Made by a program: the position numbers and the translations under genes. From Ammonifex thiophilus (GTDB lineage: Bacteria; Bacillota; Desulfotomaculia; Desulfotomaculales; Ammonificaceae), in assembly GCF_003368535.1 (NCBI RefSeq), contig NZ_QSLN01000013.1, positions 1 through 46,289 of the forward strand: DNA of 46,289 nt. Reading direction: 5' to 3'. Of this stretch, positions 15,300-23,795 are shown piece after piece. The number at the start of each line of letters is the position of its first letter. The stretch's first letter is position 1. The notes below the pieces were generated by a model. It was not told where the DNA came from. It made no database searches and saw only the letters and a program-made list of their open reading frames with translations.

Positions 15300-16121
15300 A
15301 TGTGGATGCGGCTCATAATGGTGGAAATGCTCAGCCGCCCGCGTTGGTGGCGCTGGGTGGGCGTTCTCGGCTTTCTCTTTCTTTACCTATGTTACCAAAC
15401 CATTCAGGTGGTTTTCCGGCTTCGCGTCGAGCAAGCGGACACCCTCAATCTCTGGCACCTCGTAGCTGAAGTCTTTATGGGCCCATCTCTTCATCCCTCC
15501 GTGTACGAAGTCCTGGGATGGGTGAGTCTCCCCGCGGCTTTTTTGGTGGCCATGGGAGAGCCCTTTTCGCTTCTCGCCATTCCCTGGGAGCGCATGATTC
15601 TCATCCGCCTGCCCCACCGGCTTGGCTACTGGACGGGAAAGATCGCCGCCTGGCTTCTGGCCGGTTGGCTGTACTGTCTCTTAGCCTTCGCCTTAACGGC
15701 CGTAGTTGCCCTGGGCCTATCTCCCTCCTCCATCAGCAAAACTTTGCCCCCGTATCTTATCGTGGGTGATCGGTTCATTTCTGGCCCTGGCCTGCCGGTT
15801 CTTGCCTGGGTTTTTGTGGGAGTCTTGGTGACTAACTGGTGGTCCGCGATCTTCCTGTTCTTTCTCTCCCCGGCGCTCAAGCAACCGGGAATGGCCACCG
15901 TGTGGACCATATTGCTGAACACCTTCCTGGTCGCTCTCGCCGGCACCTCTCCCTTCGCCGCCCGTCTCTTGGGCCCCGTGGCGGGGCCGGTGCTCCTGGC
16001 TCAGGCGCTGGGGCCGGAGCTCGCCCCTTCTTCTTTCCTCGCTGCCGGGTGTCTCGCTTGCTCCTGGCTGGTCGCTGCGGGAGTGGCTGGCTACCTTGTT
16101 TTCCGGCGCCGCCTGTTTTAA
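15300..16121 (+). CDS. ABC-2 type permease subunit
   Basis: A 273-residue membrane protein with about six segments (WVGVLGFLFLYLCYQTI at the start, PVLAWVFVGVLV and LAAGCLACSWLVAAGVAGYL late). Start ATG 15300 follows TAGGAGG by eight bases. It is the last gene of the operon begun at 10658. The 71 bases to the chelatase gene hold no clear terminator. Confidence 0.75.
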   Translation: MWMRLIMVEMLSRPRWWRWVGVLGFLFLYLCYQTIQVVFRLRVEQADTLNLWHLVAEVFMGPSLHPSVYEVLGWVSLPAAFLVAMGEPFSLLAIPWERMILIRLPHRLGYWTGKIAAWLLAGWLYCLLAFALTAVVALGLSPSSISKTLPPYLIVGDRFISGPGLPVLAWVFVGVLVTNWWSAIFLFFLSPALKQPGMATVWTILLNTFLVALAGTSPFAARLLGPVAGPVLLAQALGPELAPSSFLAAGCLACSWLVAAGVAGYLVFRRRLF

Positions 16122-16192
16122 AGAGCGGAAGGAGTTGGGCCGGTAGCCAAGGAATTTAAAAGCCCAAGACCTTTGCCGGAGGGGATAAAAAG

Positions 16193-19100
16193 GTGCTGCG
16201 GCTGCTTTTCTGCACGGCGATCGAGGGAGATGTCAAGGCTTTGAGCCTGGCGGCGCGGGAGCTCGGGGAAAGGATACGGGTCCGGGCCTACACCCGGCGC
16301 GACCTGCAGCTCAAAGGGGGAAAGGAGCTCCTGGAGGAAGCGGCGGGAAGCCACTTCATCTTTTTTCACCTGATGGGCGGGCCGGAGTCCATGCCCCACT
16401 TCAAGGCGGTGGTGGAGCTCGCCCACCAGAAGGGCCTGCCCCTGCACGTCCAGCCCACCGCCGCCGAGGAGGACGAAAGTTTGAGACGGATCAGCACCAT
16501 CGGGGGAGAGGAATACGATCTCGTCCGCCGCTACGTGAGCTACGGCGGGAGGGAGAACTTCAAGGCTTTGCTCGAGTGGTGCTGCTGGAAAGCGGGGCTC
16601 GGCTCCGCTTTACCGCCTCCGCCCCGGCCCCTGCCCTGGGAGGGGATTTACCATCCGCGCTACGGTTCTTGCCTTGAGCCGGAAGCCTTCTGGGAAAAGG
16701 TGGACCCGGAGAAGCCCCTTGTCGCCCTGCTCTTTTACCAGAGTTGGTGGGTAGCCGGTAATCTGGAGTTCGTCGACGCGCTGGTGAAGGCGCTGGAGAA
16801 GAGAGGGACAGAGGCCTTGCCCGTTTTTCTTTACGCCTCGGCCAACGCCGCTTTAGGCAGCCGGGGCATCGCCTGGGTGGTGGAAAATCTGCTTTACCGT
16901 GGGGGTCGGCCGGCGGTGGACGCCGTCATCTCGGCCCTCATGTTCTCCCAGACCCAGTCCACCCCCACTTTTGCCCGCCCGGCGCCGGAGAACTTTTACC
17001 TCCGGTTGGGGGTGCCGGTGATCAAGGCCATAGCCGCCATCACCCCCAAGGAGCGTTGGGCGGCGAGCTCTCAAGGGCTGGAACCTCCGGACGTTATTAT
17101 GAGCATGGCTTTGCCGGAGTTCGACGGGCAGCTGATCACCGTGCCCGTGGCCTTCCGGGAGGAGTTGGAGCGGGACCCGGTGACCGGGGGGACGATGGTG
17201 CTCTACAAACCCGATCCGGAGCGGGTGGACAAGGTGGCAGCGCTGGCCTGCAACTGGGTTCGGCTCCGGCGCACTCCCCCAGCCGAGCGCAAGGTGGCAG
17301 TGATCCTGCACAACTACCCGCCGCGCAATGACCGGATCGGCTGCGCCTTCGGGCTCGACACCCCGGAAAGCCTCTACCGTCTCCTCTGCCGCCTGAAGGA
17401 GGCCGGCTACCGGGTGGAAAACCTCCCTCCCGACGCCGCCAGCCTTTTCCAGAATATCCTGGAAGGCCTGACCAACGACGCCAACTGGTCCCCGCCGGAA
17501 ACCAGGAGAGAGCGGGCCGCCGCCCGTGTGCCCCTGGCGCGCCTGGAGAACTGGCTCGCCTTCCTTCCCCCTTCCGTGCAGGGGGAGCTTACTGCCAACT
17601 GGGGAAGCCCGCCAGGAAAGGTCATGACTTGGAACCAAGAGACCCTGATACCGGGGCGCTTTTTCGGCCACATCTTCGTGGGACTGCAGCCTCCCCGGGG
17701 CTTTGAAACCCAGCTGGAAGCCGCCTACCACGACCCCGACCTCCCTCCCCCCTACCAGTACCTGGCCTTCTATCGCTGGCTGGAGGAGGACTTCGGGGCC
17801 CATGTGGTCTTGCACCTGGGCAAGCACGGCACGCTGGAGTGGCTGCCCGGCAAGGGAAGCGGCCTTTCCGCCTCCTGCTACCCGGACCTGGCGCTGGACC
17901 GACTTCCCAATGTCTACCCCTACATCGTGAACGACCCCGGGGAGGGGACCCAGGCCAAGCGCCGCTCCTGGGCCTGCATCGTGGACCACCTGGTGCCGGC
18001 CATGACCTCCGCCGGCAAATACGAGCACCTGGAGGCGCTGGAAACTCTCTGCCGGGAATACCAGGAAGCCCTGCACCTCGACCCGCCCCGGCTCCCCAGA
18101 ATAAAGGAGGCCATCTGGGCCAAAGTGAAGGAAAGCCACCTGGACCGCGATCTAGGAGTCACCGGGGAAGACGAGCAAGGCTTCGACTCCTTCCTGGAGC
18201 GCCTGCACGCTTACCTGCACGAGGTGGGAGATTCCCTGATCAGGGAGGGGCTGCACATCCTGGGGCAGCCGCCGGAAGGGGATAAGCTGGTGCACTTCCT
18301 GGGCGCTCTGTGCCGCCTGCCCCACGGGGAGATCCCCGCCTTAAGGGAGGCGGTGGCCGAGGCGCTGGGCTTTTCCTACCGGGAGCTGGAGGATAACCCC
18401 AGCCGCTGGTACCCGGAGCTCCGGACCACTGCTGCCGCCCTGCTCGACCGGGTGGAGGAGAAGACGGAGGAATGCTTGCGGTTGCTGGTGCAGGCCGGCT
18501 TCGACCCCGCCGCCTGCCCTGGGATCGTGGCGCAGGTGCTGGGCCGGGAAGAGGAGCAGCTCGTCCGGGTACTGGAGTTCGTGGCGCGGGAGGTCTGGCC
18601 CCGCCTGGAGGGAGTGCGGGAGGAAATCGAAGCTTGCCTCGCCGGCCTTTCCGGCCGCTACGTCCCGCCGGGGCCTTCGGGAGCTCCCACCCGGGGGCGG
18701 CTCGACGTCCTTCCCACGGGGAGAAACTTCTACTCGGTCGATCCCCAGGCCCTGCCCACCCGCGCGGCCTGGGAGGTAGGCAAGCAGCTGGCCGATCTCT
18801 TCCTGGCCCGCTACCTGGCCGAGCGCGGCGCTTACCCGGAGAACGTGGGCATGGTCATCTGGGCCACCAGCGAGATGCGCACCGGCGGGGAGAACATCGC
18901 CCAGGCGCTATACCTTATGGGGGTAAGGCCGGTGTGGGAGGAGGCCACCGGCCGGGTAAGGGGGCTGGAACTCATCCCCAGGGAGGAGCTGGGGCGGCCG
19001 CGCCTCGACGTCACCCTGCGCGTCTCCGGCCTCTTCCGCGACACCTTCCTTAATATCATCCATCTGCTGGACGACGCCGTGCGCCGGGTGGCCGAACAGG

Positions 19101-19915
19101 AAGAGGGAGGCAACCTGCTGCGCCGGCACTTCTTGGCCGAGGTGAGCTCCGCCTTAGCCCGGGGTGTGAAGGAAGAGGAAGCGCGGGAGGAGGCCCTTTT
19201 CCGCATCTTCTCCGACCCGCCGGGCGCCTACGGGGCCGGGGTAAACCACGTGATCGACGAGAGCAACTGGAAGGACGCTCAAGACTTAGCTCAAGTTTAC
19301 CTTACCTGGGGAGGGTACGCTTACGGGCGCCGCTTTTACGCCAGGGAGGCCAAAGAGGTCTTCGCCCGGCGCCTGGCCCGGCTCGACGCCACCATCAAAA
19401 ACGAGGACAGCCGCGAAATCGACATCTTCGACGACGACTGCTTCTACGCCTATCACGGGGGGATGATCGCCGCCGCCCGCTCTCTGGGGGGCAACCCCGT
19501 GAGCTTCGTGGGCGACTCTTCCGACCCCCGCAAGGTGAAGGTGCGCACCCTGCTGGAGGAAAGCAGGAGGCTTTTCCGGGCGCGGGTGCTCAACCCCAAG
19601 TACATTAAGGGAATGCGGGAGCACGGGTTCAAGGGAGCGGGGGATCTCTCCCGCATGGTGGACTACATCTTCGGCTGGAGCGCCACCGCCCAGGTGATTG
19701 AGGACTGGATGTACGAGGGGCTGGCCGAAAAGTACGTCTTCGATCCGGAGGTGGCCGGGTGGATGAAAGAGGTCAATCCCTGGGCGCTGCATAACATCCT
19801 GGCCAAACTTCTGGAAGCCATAAGCCGAGGGCTCTGGCGGCCAGCGCCGGAGCTGGAGGAAAGGCTCAAGAACCTCTACCTGGAGGTGGAGGGGCTGCTG
19901 GAAGAGAGGTCCTAG
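16193..19915 (+). CDS. cobN: CobN/ChlH-type chelatase large subunit
   Basis: A 1240-residue protein, the usual size of CobN (cobalt into hydrogenobyrinate diamide) and ChlH/BchH (magnesium into protoporphyrin). Family signatures are clear: HLGKHGTLEWLPGKG at about residue 541, VNDPGEGTQAKRRSWACIVDHL and PAMTSAG soon after, TGRNFYSVDP near 845, and TSEMRTGGENIAQAL near 885. The start is GTG 16193 with a GGAGGGG site. No CobS/CobT or ChlI/ChlD partner is in the window; such ATPases may be elsewhere. The nearby metal ABC transporter and the absence of photosynthesis genes favour a cobalt or other metal-tetrapyrrole role, but the metal is not shown. Confidence 0.85.
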   Translation: MLRLLFCTAIEGDVKALSLAARELGERIRVRAYTRRDLQLKGGKELLEEAAGSHFIFFHLMGGPESMPHFKAVVELAHQKGLPLHVQPTAAEEDESLRRISTIGGEEYDLVRRYVSYGGRENFKALLEWCCWKAGLGSALPPPPRPLPWEGIYHPRYGSCLEPEAFWEKVDPEKPLVALLFYQSWWVAGNLEFVDALVKALEKRGTEALPVFLYASANAALGSRGIAWVVENLLYRGGRPAVDAVISALMFSQTQSTPTFARPAPENFYLRLGVPVIKAIAAITPKERWAASSQGLEPPDVIMSMALPEFDGQLITVPVAFREELERDPVTGGTMVLYKPDPERVDKVAALACNWVRLRRTPPAERKVAVILHNYPPRNDRIGCAFGLDTPESLYRLLCRLKEAGYRVENLPPDAASLFQNILEGLTNDANWSPPETRRERAAARVPLARLENWLAFLPPSVQGELTANWGSPPGKVMTWNQETLIPGRFFGHIFVGLQPPRGFETQLEAAYHDPDLPPPYQYLAFYRWLEEDFGAHVVLHLGKHGTLEWLPGKGSGLSASCYPDLALDRLPNVYPYIVNDPGEGTQAKRRSWACIVDHLVPAMTSAGKYEHLEALETLCREYQEALHLDPPRLPRIKEAIWAKVKESHLDRDLGVTGEDEQGFDSFLERLHAYLHEVGDSLIREGLHILGQPPEGDKLVHFLGALCRLPHGEIPALREAVAEALGFSYRELEDNPSRWYPELRTTAAALLDRVEEKTEECLRLLVQAGFDPAACPGIVAQVLGREEEQLVRVLEFVAREVWPRLEGVREEIEACLAGLSGRYVPPGPSGAPTRGRLDVLPTGRNFYSVDPQALPTRAAWEVGKQLADLFLARYLAERGAYPENVGMVIWATSEMRTGGENIAQALYLMGVRPVWEEATGRVRGLELIPREELGRPRLDVTLRVSGLFRDTFLNIIHLLDDAVRRVAEQEEGGNLLRRHFLAEVSSALARGVKEEEAREEALFRIFSDPPGAYGAGVNHVIDESNWKDAQDLAQVYLTWGGYAYGRRFYAREAKEVFARRLARLDATIKNEDSREIDIFDDDCFYAYHGGMIAAARSLGGNPVSFVGDSSDPRKVKVRTLLEESRRLFRARVLNPKYIKGMREHGFKGAGDLSRMVDYIFGWSATAQVIEDWMYEGLAEKYVFDPEVAGWMKEVNPWALHNILAKLLEAISRGLWRPAPELEERLKNLYLEVEGLLEERS

Positions 19916-20511
19916 GGCTTGCGGGCCGTGACCAGGTACCGGTCGGGCCGGTTGACGAGTTCAACCTCCACGAAACCGGCCTCGCGAAAGAGGCGACGCA
20001 TCTCTTCTTCTTCGGGCAGGAGATGATCCCGCACCACCCCGCCCAGGGAGCGGTGAAGTTCGTTGATCGCCTCCCGGCTCATGGTGTGGCAGACCACCGC
20101 CCGGCCGCCCGGCTTCAAAATCCGGAAGATCTCCCGCACTGCCCGGGCCTGGTCTTTGAAGTGGGGGAAGCAAGAGTTGCAGATGACCTCGTCGAAGGTT
20201 CCGTCCGGAAAGGGGGCGCAGGCTATGTCTCCCTGCACGTACTCCACCCCTTCTTCCCCGTACTTGGCCTTCGCGATGGCCAGCATTTTCTCGGCCAGGT
20301 CGAAAGCCACCACCTTCCCCTCCGGCCCCACTGCCTCCAGCAGTAAAGGGATCAGGATTCCCGTACCGCAGCCCACATCCAGCACCCGGCTGCCGGGCTT
20401 AATCCCGAGCTCCTTGATTATTTGAGCCAGCCGCTCCCTGGTTTCCGGCCGGATCTTCTCATCCCAGCTTTCGGCCCGCTCGTTAAAGTATTGCCTGGTT
20501 GCCTCGTCCAT
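19912..20511 (-). CDS. SAM-dependent methyltransferase, UbiE-like
   Basis: A 199-residue class I methyltransferase: motif I VLDVGCGTG near residue 45, the acidic residue in VVAFDLAEKML, DGTFDEVICNSCFPHF and the KPGGRAVV loop. I start it at ATG 20511 (GGAGGAGGG upstream), inside the end of the metal permease gene, so it belongs to the metal transporter operon. Its stop shares a CTAG with the convergent chelatase stop. The position next to a chelatase suggests a tetrapyrrole or metal-related substrate, but this is only inference. Confidence 0.8.
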   Translation of the reverse strand: MDEATRQYFNERAESWDEKIRPETRERLAQIIKELGIKPGSRVLDVGCGTGILIPLLLEAVGPEGKVVAFDLAEKMLAIAKAKYGEEGVEYVQGDIACAPFPDGTFDEVICNSCFPHFKDQARAVREIFRILKPGGRAVVCHTMSREAINELHRSLGGVVRDHLLPEEEEMRRLFREAGFVEVELVNRPDRYLVTARKP

Positions 20512-21310
20512 GGAGTTCCCTCCTCCACTGTTTGACCTTGCGTTTAGGCGAGAAAAGGCTGCAGAGAATGAAAATAGCCACCGAGACCAGCACGATGGTG
20601 GCCCCGCTGGGAAGGTTAAAAAGATAAGAAAGGGCCAGCCCCGCCCAGCAGGATATGACTCCGAAAAGCCCGGCCAGGAAGAACATGCGCTTGAGGTTAT
20701 AGGTGAGCTGATAGGCGGCCGCGGCCGGGTTGAGAATGAGGTTGTAAACCAGAAGGCCGCCAATACTGGGCAGGGAAGCGGTGATGGCCGTTCCCGTCAG
20801 GAAAAGCAGGCTGTAGAAAACGAGGTGGGCGGGGATGCCCACGGCCAGGGCGATCTCCCGGTGGAAGATCACCGCCTGGATTTCCTTGAAAAAAAGCAGC
20901 ACCAGAAGCAGGATGAGGACGGCCACGCCCGCCAGCAGGGCAACACCGGAAGTGGTCACCGTGAGGATGCTGCCCCACAGGAGCTCCAGGGCTTGGGTCT
21001 TGGGCCCGGGGAGTAAGCCCATGAAGAGGAAGGCCAGGCCCATGGTGGCGGAAAAGACGATGCCTATGGGGGTGTCGGGGTTGAACTCCCCCCGGTCGGC
21101 CAGGGGCCCGATGACCGCCGCCGCTGCCAGGCTGAAGAGCAAGGAACCCAGCTGCGGGTTAAAGCCCAGCAGAGCGCCGCAAAGCGCCCCGGCAAAGGCG
21201 GCGTGGGCGATGGCCACCCCAATGAAGGAAAGGCTCATGGTGACCACGAACACCCCGATTAAGGAGCAGGCTATCCCTCCCAGCAACCCGGCCAGGAGGG
21301 CGTATTGCAT
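20483..21310 (-). CDS. znuB: Metal ABC transporter permease (ABC-3 family)
   Basis: A 275-residue permease with about eight hydrophobic segments and the ABC-3 family stretches MSLSFIGVAIAHAAFAGALCG near residue 25 and ITASLPSIGGLLVYNLILNPAAAAYQL-type helix near 178. The family imports zinc, manganese or iron with a cluster A-1 binding protein. It lies in the order binding protein, ATPase, permease, methyltransferase. The gene name marks the family; the metal is unknown. Confidence 0.85.
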   Translation of the reverse strand: MQYALLAGLLGGIACSLIGVFVVTMSLSFIGVAIAHAAFAGALCGALLGFNPQLGSLLFSLAAAAVIGPLADRGEFNPDTPIGIVFSATMGLAFLFMGLLPGPKTQALELLWGSILTVTTSGVALLAGVAVLILLLVLLFFKEIQAVIFHREIALAVGIPAHLVFYSLLFLTGTAITASLPSIGGLLVYNLILNPAAAAYQLTYNLKRMFFLAGLFGVISCWAGLALSYLFNLPSGATIVLVSVAIFILCSLFSPKRKVKQWRRELHGRGNQAIL

Positions 21311-21358
21311 GAAACGGCAGCCCAGGATGGAAAGATCCAGAGAAAACTCCTCCCTTGC

Positions 21359-21490
21359 CTACTTTTTGCGCGCCACGATGATCTTGGAGTCCAGCGCGTC
21401 GCCGATTTTCCCCAGAGGTGGGCCGGCAAAAGCCTCGGCCTCCATTATCTTCTCCACCGCGAAAAACTCCTCCAGCTCCTCTTCAGGCAA
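21359..21490 (-). CDS. Possible 43-residue acidic protein between metal ATPase and permease
   Basis: A short frame from a TTG at 21490 encodes PEEELEEFFAVEKIMEAEAF then GKIGDALDSKIIVARKK, stop at 21359. It fills the gap between the ATPase stop and the permease start and its codon use looks coding. No strong ribosome site is seen and I recognise no family. It could also be an unused extension frame. Confidence 0.35.
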   Translation of the reverse strand: MPEEELEEFFAVEKIMEAEAFAGPPLGKIGDALDSKIIVARKK

Positions 21491-22215
21491 AAAGCCGATC
21501 TAGAACTTCTTCCCGCAGCGTCTCCTCCGGGGGACCTTCGCCCCACACAAGCCCCTCCCGCATCAGCACCACTCGGTCACAGAGCTTCTTGGCCACTTCG
21601 ATCTCGTGGGTCACCACCAGCGTGGTTAGCCGGTAAGCGTGGTGGATCTGGCGGATAAGCTCGACAAGGCTTTCCCGCGCCCGGCGGTCCAGGGCGGTGG
21701 TGGGCTCGTCCAGAAGCAAAATTTCCGGCTCCTGGGCCAGAGCCCGGGCAATGGCCACGCGCTGCTGCTCGCCCCCGGAGAGGTGGCCGATGGGGCGGGA
21801 GGCCAAGGGTGTCATCCCCACCAGCTCCAGCATGTGGTCCACCACCTGCCAGTCCCGCCTTCCCGGCCGGCGCAGCAGGCCTAGTTTGCCGTAGCGGCCG
21901 ATCATCACCACCTCCCGGGCACTGATAGGCATCCGGGGGTCGATGTTCTGGATCTGGGGCACGTAGCCGACACGCCGCCTGAGCCAGGAGGGAAAGCGCT
22001 TCTCCACCCGGTGGCCCAGCACCTTTACCTCTCCGTGCAAGATCCTGGCCAGGCCGTTGATCAAAGTAAGCAGGGTAGTCTTGCCCGCCCCGTTGGGCCC
22101 CCACGATCCCCACCAGCTCCCCCCGGCGGGCCGTGAAAGAAGCCCCTTTCAAGGCCACGTCCTCCCGGTAGGAAACGACCGCCTCTTTTACCTCGATGAC
22201 GATCTCGCCGGAAAT
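21483..22215 (-). pseudogene. znuC: Metal ABC transporter ATPase with P-loop frameshift
   Basis: Two overlapping frames make one 244-residue ATPase. The N-terminal frame (IEVKEAVVSYREDVALKGAS, GELVGIVG) breaks in Walker A, where a run of five C (22098-22102, plus strand) replaces the expected four. Taking one out gives VGPNGAGKTTLLTLINGLA and continues through signature [15 protein letters not shown], Walker [14 protein letters not shown] and VTHEIEVA. As written, the P-loop lysine is out of frame and no active ATPase can be made. The start is unclear: only a rare ATT at 22215 follows the AGGGGGAAGGG site. Pseudogene or sequencing error. Confidence 0.8.
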
Positions 22216-22228
22216 ATCCCTTCCCCCT

Positions 22229-23080
22229 CTAGGACTTCTTGAGCGCTTCCAGGAGCAGATCCACGTTCTTGGTCACCGCCGCCGCCCAGGTATCGGTTCC
22301 CGGCCAGGCGCCCGGGAAGTTGGAGAGAACCACGTGGGGCACCTTGAGTTCCTCCGCCAGCCCCTTGCCCGCATCCGGGCCGCTCTGCAGGTTGTCCACC
22401 ACCAGTTTAACCCCTTCTTCCCTGCCCTTACGCAGGAGCTCTTGCAGTTTCTGCGGGGTGAGGTCTTCCGGGCGGCCGTAGGTGCCCACTATCTGGAACC
22501 CCGCCCATTTAAGAAAGCCCTGCTGCATCTCGGCGCAAAGTATCTTCACCTGGCTCACGTTGGCCGCCTGCAACTTGGCCCGGAGCTCCTTCTCCTTAGC
22601 TTCCACCTCGGCCAGGGCTTTGCGGGCATTCTCTTGATAGAAAGCCTGGTTGGAAGGATCGTGCTGGCAGAGCGCGGCGGAAATGGCCTCGATGGCCTGC
22701 TTTTGCACCGGCGGCGCCATCCAGTTCCCCTGCACCGCTATGGGCACGGCCACTAGCTTATCGTTGTGCACCGACTTTAGCAGGTTCTCGGAGAAGAGCT
22801 TGCCTTCCCAGTCGTGGTAGAGCAAGAGCTGAGCGGTGGAAAGTTTCTGCACATCGCCGGGTTTGAGATCGAAGTGCCCGGGACATACGCCGGGAGGAAC
22901 AATATTGGTAACTGCCACGCGATCTTTGCCTATTTCCTCCACGATGGAAGCAATGAGGGTGGAGCCGGTGGCCACGTTGAGCCGGCTTTCCTTCTGGGCC
23001 TTGGTGCCGCAACCGGCCAGAAGCAACGTTAACGCCGAAAGAACGACGACAGCTGGAACCAAGATACGCTGCTTTCTCAT
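22229..23080 (-). CDS. znuA: Metal-binding lipoprotein of ABC transporter (cluster A-1)
   Basis: Starting at ATG 23080 (GGAGGTGGAAGG upstream) the protein has 283 residues. A lipoprotein signal LTLLLAGC places the mature Cys at about residue 23. The cluster A-1 fold is shown by STLIASIVEEIGKDRVAVTNIVPPG, the first metal-ligand histidine in PGHFDLKPGDV, a second in LLYHDWEGKL, and the late VVDNLQSG stretch. The motif CPGHFD in place of the common DPHSFE is unusual and no His-rich loop is present, so zinc is not certain; manganese, iron or cobalt are possible. Confidence 0.8.
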   Translation of the reverse strand: MRKQRILVPAVVVLSALTLLLAGCGTKAQKESRLNVATGSTLIASIVEEIGKDRVAVTNIVPPGVCPGHFDLKPGDVQKLSTAQLLLYHDWEGKLFSENLLKSVHNDKLVAVPIAVQGNWMAPPVQKQAIEAISAALCQHDPSNQAFYQENARKALAEVEAKEKELRAKLQAANVSQVKILCAEMQQGFLKWAGFQIVGTYGRPEDLTPQKLQELLRKGREEGVKLVVDNLQSGPDAGKGLAEELKVPHVVLSNFPGAWPGTDTWAAAVTKNVDLLLEALKKS

Positions 23081-23221
23081 CCTTCCACCTCCGGAATAAA
23101 AGTAAAAAGCCACGCAGGTTCTCCCGCGCCTCGGAGGAGCCTCCGTGACTTCGATTAACCAAAACCTTCGCGTTTCTGGCGGACAGCTTCGTGCTGCCGT
23201 TAACCTAAAGTTAAAAAGCAT
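23081..23221 (-). promoter_or_regulatory. Structured leader of the metal transporter operon
   Basis: On the minus strand the leader can form CGGAG-GCTC-CTCCG and then CGCGGG-AGAA-CCTGCG followed by GTGGCTTTTTAC, an attenuator-like layout just before the binding protein gene, plus a GGCAGC/GCTGTCC hairpin further up. I could not match it to a known riboswitch class. Confidence 0.35.
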
Positions 23222-23274
23222 TTCTACCTGACTTTGACCTTATCCTGCCAGAGCCTCCCCACCTAAAACCAAAA

Positions 23275-23306
23275 CCCCTCCTCGATCCGGAGGGATTCGG
23301 GAGGGG
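23275..23306 (-). terminator. Terminator after tRNA-Leu
   Basis: CCCCTCC (23275-23281) pairs with GGAGGGG (23300-23306); read on the minus strand the stem is followed by TTTTGGTTTT. It lies 14 bases after the tRNA 3' end. Confidence 0.7.
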
Positions 23307-23320
23307 CTGAAATCCTTGAC

Positions 23321-23406
23321 TGGTGCCGGAGGCGGGAGTCGAACCCGCACGGGCAAAGCCCAGAGGATTTTAAGTCCCCCGCGTCTGCCGGTTCCGCCAC
23401 TCCGGC
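23321..23406 (-). tRNA. tRNA-Leu (anticodon UAA)
   Basis: On the minus strand: acceptor GCCGGAG pairs with CTCCGGC before an encoded ACCA end. The anticodon loop reads CTTAAAA with anticodon TAA, and the T arm is GCGGGTTCGACTCCCGC. A long variable arm (CCTCTGGGCTTTGCCCG region) marks it as a class II, leucine, tRNA. A -10-like TATAAT lies at 23432-23427, but no good -35 is seen. Confidence 0.95.
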
Positions 23407-23565
23407 GCACCAAACTAGGCACTTTCATTATATCAGATAGCTTTGCCCCTCGAAAAGCCTTTAGGATAGTAGGCTTGGTTCTGTTTAAGCAGCTTGGTCT
23501 GGATGCAAGTTTCGGCCACACTTCCCATCTTTTCCCCGCCGCATTTCATTTGCCACCCAACAAAA
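23407..23565. other. Intergenic, tRNA promoter region only
   Basis: Apart from the TATAAT upstream of the tRNA I see nothing specific here. Confidence 0.5.
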
Positions 23566-23590
23566 AGGGCGCTTGCTAAACAAGCGCCCT
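23566..23590 (-). terminator. Terminator of the YeiH operon
   Basis: AGGGCGCTTG (23566-23575), loop CTAAA, CAAGCGCCCT (23581-23590): a perfect ten-pair stem followed on the minus strand by TTTTTG. It lies 27 bases after the stop of the 51-residue gene. Confidence 0.85.
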
Positions 23591-23616
23591 GAGAAAACTT
23601 TGATCTTGGAGCGATT

Positions 23617-23772
23617 TTAACCCACCGAAGGCGGCGGGATGATCACCCGGAAGAGTATGAGGAAGAAAACCAGAAGCGTTATACCGATCCCTAGAGTCCA
23701 CCAGATCAGTTTCTTTTCCGGTGGAGTGATGTCTGTCCATTCCTCCTGCTGCTTCTCCAACTCGTTGGCCAT
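23617..23772 (-). CDS. Small single-span membrane protein next to YeiH
   Basis: A 51-residue protein: a charged N-terminus MANELEKQQEEWTDITPPEKK, then one membrane span (LIWWTLGIGITLLVFFLILF) and the end RVIIPPPSVG. The start ATG 23772 follows a GGGG-rich site, 23 bases after the exporter stop, and the pair shares the terminator at 23566. I know no named family. The position suggests an accessory subunit of the YeiH-type transporter. Confidence 0.7.
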   Translation of the reverse strand: MANELEKQQEEWTDITPPEKKLIWWTLGIGITLLVFFLILFRVIIPPPSVG

Positions 23773-23795
23773 AGCCTAAAACCCCCTTTCCCCGT

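Noticed and set aside
16853-18139. 428-residue minus-strand frame opposite the chelatase gene
   Set aside because: It is an antisense shadow in a GC-rich gene; the plus frame carries clear CobN/ChlH motifs.
23240-23521. 93-residue minus-strand frame over the tRNA
   Set aside because: It runs through the tRNA-Leu gene and its terminator.
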